From assembly GCA_037157565.1 (NCBI GenBank), contig JAZHRO010000036.1, positions 133,308,001 through 133,372,000 on the forward strand: a DNA stretch of 64,000 nt, written 5' to 3'. The position numbers and the translations under genes are program-made. Positions within the stretch are counted from its first letter, which is position 1. Each line of letters opens with the position of its first letter. Under the pieces are notes generated by a model, which saw nothing but the letters and a program-made list of their open reading frames with translations, was not told where the DNA came from and made no database searches. Source of the stretch: Thalassia testudinum (taxonomy: Eukaryota; Streptophyta; Magnoliopsida; Alismatales; Hydrocharitaceae). Positions 57,088 through 64,000 of the stretch are shown here, piece after piece.

Positions 57088-57950
57088 GTCTTTCTCAACA
57101 AAGCGAAGATATTGAAACACACACCTCTTGCACCCACCACCAACCACCTTATGTTCCCTTCCTAATAGCTTTGTTGGATCACCTTGCATTCTCCATCTTG
57201 TACCAAAATTCTAATACCTGGTCCAAAGAAGCCCAACAATAGGATAGAGAAAATCATACAATGAGTAAAAAATTTGAAAAAATTGTGATTTTGGAAATCT
57301 AGATGGTAGTGTGCATGCATGTGTGTGAATGTTTGTACACGCTTGTGTTTACTTGTATGTGTGTGTGAATGCAATGCTGATGATGATTGATATACCTATG
57401 ATAAAGAAAAGGATAGTACAACTGCACAAGGGAGAAGGAAAATTGGCATAATTGAATTTTGACATTAGTGGTGGTAAATTTTGATACTACCGTGGTAACA
57501 TTAATGGTACTACTGATGTAGCACTAAATACTTGTTTATAAACCCTTACCATGCAATTCATAGGTCTTCAACCAAGACAAGTTTCTGAAACATCTGGTAG
57601 TGGGAGGACATTAATTTTTTGTCTGCGAGGGGCCTTTTCTTTTAAGTATGCGGGGCTCATAGTTAAAGACACTAAACCCTGAATTGTAGGATGGATGCCA
57701 ATTTGCCCCTAAAATTTTAAGCGTGATGGATACTTCCCTAATGTCCCTGATTGATCGTGCTGTCACCCCCAGCAAGAAGAATTTGGACACATTAATAAAA
57801 TGACATAGAGTTGAATTCTAATAGATAAAACTTATGAGAGTATATAAGTTTGGATCAGAAGTTGCACGTAGTTGTAGATATAACCTTACATTTTTTTTCT
57901 TTCAAAATGCAACTTGCCTGATTTTAAAGAGAGTGATCCCTCCCACGGGG
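57088..57950. other. gene-free stretch
   Basis: No coding motif. A TGTGTG-rich tract lies at 57308-57372 and a G-run at 57947-57958 marks the start of the next LTR region. Confidence 0.35.
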
Positions 57951-58128
57951 GGGGGGGGTTGGGTGTGGAGGAGAGAGATATCAAAAACGGTTGATATTTC
58001 TATTTATCTAGTATTTTATTATTTGTTATTTCTTTATGGATATATATTGTTATTTACCCATACCTCTCTCTCTATAAAGAGGTATTGGGTTTTTTTCAAT
58101 GAAATTAAATGATTCATTCTCTCCTACT

Positions 58129-58140
58129 TGGTATTAGAGC
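58129..58140 (+). other. primer-binding site of copia I
   Basis: TGGTATTAGAGC, one base off the initiator-Met complement, directly after the LTR. Confidence 0.8.
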
Positions 58141-58790
58141 AGCAATCCTAGATCGGCATTCTGATATCCCACCCACACAGCATCCGCACACCTCCACCAA
58201 AAACCCTAATCTCCGGGGCATCAACTGTAGGCCACCACCGCTCCGGCGATCAGCCGCAAGCAATGGTAGGCCGCCACCTTCTCCAGTCAATGCCTCATTG
58301 CCCCCTCATCGGGTAGGCAAGCTCCCAGCGCCACCGCTGGTCTCCCCTCTTCCTGTCGTCACTATTGCACTCAAGAGCAGCGTTGCCGTTGCTGCTGCAA
58401 GCCGACAGCCTCCTCTAGGGCAGACCCACCACCGCCTCCCAGACCCACCGCCGCCGGCGATCTTCCTTCATGTCGCCAGCACCGCCTCTAGCAGGGAGGG
58501 TCTGTCCAGGACAGATCTTCCATCCACAGGGGACGGTACCCCTTAGAAGCGATGTTAGGGTCCTTCCCTGCACCCTAACATGCGCTAGATCCTGATCTAA
58601 GGGGTACTTATGATCCTTGGGATGATCTTTAAGGTCGCTTAAATCTAGAATTCATGCTTTGAAGGTCACGACTCACTGATTTCAAATTTTTCGAATCTAA
58701 ATATTATATTCAGATAGTGTTCGTGGCATCTGTCTTCAGTTATTTGGCTCAGAGATGACAAGTTTTAGTCCGTGGTGAATCCCTTGGTCC

Positions 58791-60933
58791 ATGCCTGGCA
58801 CAATGCCAATCTTAAGAGTAGAGATGGAATTAGATACCGCTACCATGACGAGGATGGAGTGTGCAGGCATGGTGCTACAAGAGCATGATAGGAGTCACTG
58901 TGATACAGGATGGTTGGTCGATTATGGTGCTTCACAGCATCTTTGTGTAGATCAAGCCTATTTCAGGTCACTCAATTCTGTTGTACCATGGAGAACGGTA
59001 CAGGTTGCTGACAGCAGGCACGCTCTAATTGTTGGCTAGGGGAAAGTTTCTATGACCCCTACATTGCAACTGTCAGGAACACTACACGTACCAGAGTTTC
59101 CCATCAGCCTATTGTCTATGAGCAGGATCACGAAGGATCTTTATTGCAGGGTTATTTTCGATGAGATGGGATGCACTGTCCGGGATAAGTTTACTGGGAA
59201 GACCATTGCCAGATGTACACAGGAGAATGATCTTTATCACCTTGGCCATGAGCCTTTCGTTGGAGCCAGTAAATATAATGGTGGGAGTACCCTACAGTGG
59301 CACACTCGTCTAAGTCATCTACGCCTTAGGAAAGTGATTCCACATATTTCGCCTGCCACAATTTTTCGATGCGATGCGTGCCAATTAGGTAAGCATCATC
59401 GGTCCTCCTTTCCTACCAGTACTCCTTCATCAGCAGCTGCTTTTGAGCTACTCCATATGGATGTCTGGGGGCCAAGTAGAGTTCCAAACAAAATGAGACA
59501 TCAGTATTATCTTGTAGTAGTTAATGATTTCACCAGAGTATCTTGAGTATTCCTTCTGATGACCAAGGGAGATGTTGGACGTACCATAGAGACTTCTTTT
59601 GGAGATCAAGACTCAGTATTCTACCACAATGAAGATTGTATGGACAAATAATGCCCTCGAGTTCTGTACTGCTAAACTTATTGAGTTTTACAGGACTCAG
59701 GAGATTATTCATCAGACGACTTGTCCCCATACTTCACAATAGAATAGGGTTGCAGAGAGGAAGCATAGACACCTAGTAGAGGTTGCCCGCACTCTACTTA
59801 TCCACCACAATGTTCCACAAAGATACTGGGGGTATGCTATTTTGACAACGCGCTACCTCATAAACAGGATGCCAAGTTCAATCCATCATGAGCAAATACC
59901 GATTCTTCTGTTATATCCAGATGGCAAGCTTTTTCACGTGTTCCCCAGGACCTTTAGATGTGTTGCATTTGTTCATGTGCCAGCACCAGGCCGTGACAAG
60001 CTTGCCCCTCGCGCTATTAAGTGTGTATTCTTAAGGTACTCCAGGAGTCAGAAGGGGTACCAATATTATGATCCCCTCCACCACAGGCATTATGTCAGTG
60101 CTGATGTGACTTTTCATGAGACGACACCATACTTTTCTGTTGCTGGACAGACGAATGTTTATGATGATGCTGCTCCTATGCCTATTCCTCCAGTTCCACT
60201 TGAGGCGATTCCAATCTCCACGCCTCTACCAACTTCTTCAGCATCTACTACCCTCTTAGATGACTACCAGAGATTGCATGGTCCGCTGCAAACATATAGT
60301 AGACCTCATGTGACACTACAGAGGCCTTTACCCGCATCAATGACTGATCCACATGCACTTGAGATGGACTATGATGACAGAGATCGTCTTATTAGACCTG
60401 ATCCCCCTAACAGTGTAGATCACCAGAGTAGCGGGATACCCTCTACAGAGACTCAGAGATACTAGCTGAGTCTGATCTTCCTATTGCTATTAGGAAGGCA
60501 CCTCATACGTATGAGTTCAGATATCGAGTTACAGGAAGTTTGGCTACAGATGGTCTTGGTTCCCAGTTTAGCAGTTTCTTCCAGGCACTTACAGCTTCAC
60601 CCATTCCGTCTACCTACCAACAGGTCATGCTTGATCCAAAGTGGCGTCAAGCCATGAAAGATGAGGTGGCAGCACTTCGAAGCAAATAGACTTGGGATCT
60701 CACCTCGCTTCCTACAGGCGCGCGACCGGTTGGCTCCAGATGGGTCTTTACCTTGAAATACAATCCTAATGGATCTATTTCAAGGTATAAGGCTAGGTTG
60801 GTGGTAAAGAGGTTCACCCAGACATATGGGGTGGACTTCTTTGATACTTTCTCTCTCGTTGCACGACTTGCCACTGTTCGGGTACTCTCCTCTATTGCCG
60901 CCCACAGAGATGGACGGTTACACCAACTTAATG
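58791..60933 (+). pseudogene. pol: copia I protease, integrase and start of reverse transcriptase
   Basis: Protease: GWLVDYGASQHLCVD near 58909 (DSGA changed to DYGA), RTVQVADSRHALIVG, a stop, LHVPEFPISLLSMSRITKDL and DKFTGKTIA. The pre-integrase zinc region has TLQWHTRLSHLRLRKVIPHI and CDACQLGKHHRSSFP (59295-59410). Integrase: LLHMDVWGPSRVP holds the first Asp, the middle is frameshifted (about 59545-59840), then INRMPSSIHHEQIP and GYQYYDPLHHRHYVSADVTF follow. Reverse transcriptase starts with YQQVMLDPKWRQAMKDEVAA, VFTLKYNPNGSISRYKARLV and [20 protein letters not shown], and is cut at 60933 by the solo LTR. Non-functional. Confidence 0.87.
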
Positions 60934-60935
60934 TG

Positions 60936-60955
60936 TGATAAACGCCAGTTTATCA
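60936..60955. repeat. perfect hairpin at the LTR start
   Basis: TGATAAAC GCCA GTTTATCA: an 8-bp perfect stem with a 4-base loop at the very start of the solo LTR. Confidence 0.8.
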
Positions 60956-61140
60956 TCATTCTTATGCCCTAAAATAAACATAGCACTTAGGATTTTAATT
61001 CCGCAAACGGATTTTTGGGCTGCATTTAGGCATCAATTAAGTTAGGCTTGCATTGCATATTTTGTTGTGTTTTTAACACATTTATTTGAGTGTTAGGGAT
61101 GAACAGTTAATCAGATCCCTAAAACCCTAGCACTCAAGAA

Positions 61141-61810
61141 AGCAACCAGTAAAGAGGAAGCTCATTCCAGCTAGGACTCAGCCAATCCAACTCATCATAG
61201 CTGGATACCAGCTCACTTGAATTAGGGTTAGCTCCATTCAACTCATCTTAGCTAAATGGTAGCTCAAGGCAGCTCATCTTAACTCACCCTAGCTCAAGTT
61301 AGCTCAAACCATGCTCAACTTAGTTAAGTCTAGCTCACCTTAGCTCTATCAGTTCACTGGGAGCTCTAGCTAGCTCAACTAAGTTGACAGGAATTCACAT
61401 CAGCTCAACTTTAGCTACTTCCAGCTCCACTCAACTCAAGTTAACTGAAGATAACTTCATATAGCTCGGGCCAGCTCAAGTCTAGCTCTCAGATACTCCA
61501 CTTAGCTCAACCTAGTTGAGCTAACCTATCTTAGCTACTCCAGCTTGGCTTAGCAACCAGCAAAGAACTACCAAGCTAAGCCAGCTAAAGTAGCTCCCTG
61601 CAGTTCCCTTCAGCAGCTACCAGCTCCAGTTCAACTCCAAACATTCCTTCCTTAGCTCCTCTTCCCTAAACCCTATCTCCATCCCACCTCCTCCTCTACT
61701 CAACTACTAGCTAGGCTAGCTTAGCTAGCTTAGCTTAGCTACATCTTAACTCCCATTGGCCATCCACCACTTACAACCTAACTCCACATCACCACCTAAC
61801 TAGTCCACCT
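61141..61810. repeat. AGCT/AGCTCA-rich low-complexity tract
   Basis: By hand count about 37 AGCT tetranucleotides within roughly 650 bp, mostly as TTAGCTCA, CAGCTCA and CTAGCTAG, with no fixed period. About 2-3 would be expected by chance. The densest cluster is at 61707-61740. Confidence 0.8.
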
Positions 61811-61894
61811 AGCTCCACCTACTCCTACCTATGTTGGTGCCAACCAACATGCAACCCTTAACCCCTCAACCACCACCAAAAGTCACCTGGTTTT

Positions 61895-62318
61895 GGCGCC
61901 AACTCACCCTTCTAGAAACCTTCTCTTTTGGCGCCAAAACACACCCACATCCTAGCCCTACACCTACCCCATAAATCCATCATAGCCCTACACCTAACCC
62001 CTTCTTGAACCCCCTTAGGATGGCGCCAAACCAAGGCATCTTTTAAGGTTGGGGCCAACCCTTAGCCACCTTAACCACCTCCTCTAGCACCCCTTAGGTT
62101 GGCGCCACTTATCCTACACCCTAGGATCCCATAACCACCATTCCAACCACATAAAAACTGGCACCAACTTGACATAAACCCACCTACCCTACACCTCATA
62201 TGGCGCCACTTAACCTCCACCATCCATCTCCTAACCACCACCCACTAACCTAATCCTAGCCATACAACACATCAACCAACCCCTTAACTCTAACCCACAT
62301 AGAGTTGGCGCCAACTCT
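61895..62318. promoter_or_regulatory. cluster of GGCGCC palindromes, E2F-like
   Basis: Exact GGCGCC at 61895, 61930, 62022, 62101, 62202 and 62307, mostly within TTGGCGCCAA or ATGGCGCCAA contexts. The copy at 61926-61939 is TTTTGGCGCCAAAA, and 62301-62318 is an 18-bp perfect palindrome AGAGTTGGCGCCAACTCT. Near-matches (GGTGCC near 61857, GGGGCC near 62052, GGCACC near 62160) continue the series. TTTSGCGCSAAA is the plant E2F-binding consensus. Function is inferred only from sequence. Confidence 0.5.
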
Positions 62319-62626
62319 ACTCCACCCACCATAACTACCACCTCATGCATCCTTCTACCTGCATGCCAACCCTAATCCACCATCCATACACAACTTCCAT
62401 ATCCCAGCCATCCATAACACCACTCTTCCCTTAACCATAGTCAACACCAACCTCCACCCCCTCTACTTTATAAAAAGACCTATAACCACCACCATTTCAA
62501 TCATCCTTTGGCTTCATATTTTCCACATTCATCCCACCATATCCACAGCTAAGAGGAGAAGAAGATTAAGGGGGCACTCTGTCCCTTTGGTGCCTTCCCC
62601 TCTTCCCTTCTCTCTTGTGCCCCCAC

Positions 62627-63122
62627 TAAGGTTTGAAATGCCGATTTCAACGCCGTGCCGACGAAATTTTAAGTGTGCATTTCGGCATGCCGTGGAAATG
62701 CCTGTTTTTCGATGGACATGCCGATGGGCATGTCAACACATGCCGACAAAAAATCACATAAATACTAAAAATAATGTTAAATAACTCAATTTTGTGTGTG
62801 TGTAAAATCACATAATACTCAAATTTCGCACGTGCTCGCACGTGTGTGGTGTGTGTGTGTGGCCCGAAAGATCCCTCCCAATTTTCAATTTCAGAATTGG
62901 CGCCACTCTTTCCCACCTTGTGTGTGTCTTTCCCTCCCAGTGTCAACCTGTCTGTGTGTGGCCCGAAAGATCCCTCCATCCCTCCCAATTTTCAATTTCA
63001 GAATTGGCACCGCTCTTTCCCGTCTTGCTAGCAGCAGCATCAACCGGCATGCTGCCGAAACCATCAGCAGCTATTGGCATGCCGACAAAATCGTCGACAT
63101 GCCGTCGGCATTTAAACCACTG
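62627..63122. mobile_element. hAT-type MITE, GCCGAC-rich family (copy 2)
   Basis: 496 bp flanked by a perfect 8-bp duplication GCCCCCAC (62619-62626 and 63123-63130). The left end is TAAGGTTTGAAATGCCG. The right end, reverse-complemented, is CAGTGGTTTAAATGCCG. The interior has GCATGCCGACAAAATCG-type words at both ends, and a middle section with two near-identical 45-50 bp repeats (GGCCCGAAAGATCCCTCC...TTTCAGAATTGGC at 62861-62902 and 62960-63008). It has no coding capacity. The perfect duplication makes it the clearest member of the family. Confidence 0.8.
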
Positions 63123-63867
63123 GCCCCCACCAGCCAGAGGAGCAGGCAAGCAAGGAAGACCTTAGGAGGTCTTAAGGGTGGTGCACACCACCCTAGGAGG
63201 AGTCTTATGGGTGGAGATCATCCACCCTTGGAGGAGCAAGGGCACGCCCCCTAGGGCTTGCCAAGGAAGACACCAACTTGGAGGAGCTTTTCGAGGAAGG
63301 AGAACTTTTCAAGCCCAGGAGCAACTGAGCTTGGAACAAGAAGCCTCTCTTCTTCACCAATATTATCAAGAGGATTTGTCTTTTACTTCTTTTGTATTTT
63401 CATTTGAGTAGAAGCATTCCTCTACTTGGCTTTTGTAAAACATATTTCTACTTGATTAAAGTTGCCTTCTTTTCATTTTTGTTGCATCTTTGCTAATTGT
63501 TGTTTCTGGAACTTTTCACTCCCTCTCTAATTACCCTAGGTCTCCATGTACCTAGGGTAAGCTTAGAGAGAAGCCATTCTTGTCACTATAGTGTTAGCAT
63601 TAGCAATCTAGGTGTAATTGTTTTCCCACTCTCAATTGTGTAATTTCCCATTAATTCAAAATCAAAAAAATCTTATATCCAAAAACCTAAAAAGAAAGTT
63701 AATTTCCTTTTTGTCAAGTGAGAGTTTTCAAGTGCATTCCCACCTTCTTGGACGACCCTAGATACTACCACTATCTAGGTTTGTAAATTTTAAAAGCGAT
63801 TGCAAATTAGCATGTTGCAATGATTCAAAACCCACTTATTACAAATCACGCTTTTCTTTGCATTAAT

Positions 63868-64000
63868 GTGAAGAACACTTCTCTACGGCGATCTTCAGGA
63901 TGAGGTTTACATACAGCAGCCCCCAAGTTTTGAGATTCAAGGAGAGTGTATGTGCAGACTCAGGAAGGCCATTTATGACCTAAAGCAGAGCCCAAGAGCT
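63868..64000 (+). pseudogene. pol: copia I reverse transcriptase, continuation
   Basis: GTGAAGAACACTTCTCTACG onward matches the block after HQLNV in copia reverse transcriptase: the LYGDLQDEVYMQQPP region, [20 protein letters not shown] codons up to the window end, with a frame change between them. The frame directly continues 60933 once the solo LTR and one duplication are disregarded. Confidence 0.8.

Larger units (their letters stand above)
60934..63862 (+). mobile_element. long solo LTR inserted in copia I reverse transcriptase
   Basis: About 2.93 kb of foreign DNA separates ...RLHQLNV from the continuing reverse transcriptase codons. It begins TGTGATAAACGCC, ends CTTTGCA, and is flanked by TTAATG (60928-60933 and 63863-63868), consistent with a 5-6 bp duplication. 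No primer-binding site, coding region or second LTR is present, so a solo LTR left by LTR-LTR recombination is most likely. The length suits Ty3-type lineages with LTRs of several kb. A TATA-like TTTATAAAAAG lies near 62466. Inside lie an AGCT-rich tract, GGCGCC palindromes and a hAT MITE. Confidence 0.65.
57951..64000 (+). mobile_element. Ty1/copia element I, split by a solo LTR and truncated by the window end
   Basis: 5' LTR roughly 57951-58128 (start uncertain because of a G-run), primer-binding site TGGTATTAGAGC (58129-58140), a GC-rich leader (58141-58790), protease, integrase and the first part of reverse transcriptase to 60933. A 2.9-kb insert comes next, then reverse transcriptase again from 63868 to the window end. 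No gag motif is present between leader and protease, so gag is deleted entirely. Confidence 0.85.

Noticed and set aside
57308..57372. Candidate telomere-like or regulatory TG repeat
   Set aside because: Irregular TGTG/TGCATG words only, with no TTTAGGG units.
58109..58546. 145-codon Pro-rich frame in copia I leader
   Set aside because: It overlaps the LTR end and primer-binding site and is composed of leader sequence, so it is not a gene.

Overview
This window looks like TE-saturated intergenic DNA from the nuclear genome of a seed plant, probably an angiosperm with a large repeat-rich genome. I found no convincing host gene, rRNA, tRNA or CRISPR array. Almost everything recognisable is a transposable element. 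Most are Ty1/copia LTR retrotransposons, alongside non-autonomous LTR elements that have LTRs, a primer-binding site and a polypurine tract but little or no coding capacity. There are also hAT-type and Mutator-type DNA elements, long solo LTRs and a LINE remnant. All coding regions are broken by stops, frameshifts, deletions or insertions. The plant origin is inferred from the copia primer-binding sites (TGGTATCAGAGC and variants, complementary to plant initiator-Met tRNA 3' ends) and from the gag/pol motifs.

Layout. 1-9200: AT-rich, poorly resolved DNA with one unidentified decayed coding tract (about 515-1876) and a very AT-rich block (about 6230-7060). 9213-9539: hAT-type MITE with an 8-bp target-site duplication (TSD). 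10285-11284: 1-kb Mutator-like element with long inverted repeats and a 9-bp TSD. 11742-13930 and 22693-24835: two complete copies of one non-autonomous LTR family (called LARD here), each with a 5-bp TSD. 13936-22648: plus-strand copia 'G', broken by a probable 1.6-kb solo LTR inside gag and by a terminal-repeat element carrying only gag ('F', 17314-19440) inside the protease. 26053-27425: small LTR element 'J', its 3' LTR cut by LARD fragment 'C', which is in turn cut by minus-strand copia 'K' (28198-33185).

34146-45350 is a hAT transposon with an 8-bp TSD and a decayed transposase C-terminus. It was split by plus-strand copia 'M' (34497-44270, TSD ATTGT), which was itself split by minus-strand copia 'N' (37380-42552, TSD GTCAA). 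The hAT copy appears to sit inside a member of the same MITE family seen at 9213. 45663-48540 holds another MITE fragment and an L1-type LINE C-terminal remnant. 48545-50120 is a 1.6-kb terminal-repeat element 'E'. 50154-56695 is minus-strand copia 'H', split by LARD copy 'D' (53580-55724, TSD CTAAT). D is chimeric: LARD LTRs and 3' half, but an E-family leader, polypurine tract and U3 inside. 57951-64000 is plus-strand copia 'I' (runs off the window), split by a 2.9-kb solo LTR (60934-63862) with unusual motif arrays and an inserted hAT MITE (62627-63122).

The elements do not form a host pathway. The window reads as layered parasites whose insertion order can be recovered from their TSDs. 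The most notable items are the chimeric LARD D, the three- to four-level nest at 34-45 kb, the MITE family rich in GCCGAC motifs, and the GGCGCC-palindrome and AGCT-rich arrays in the long solo LTR.
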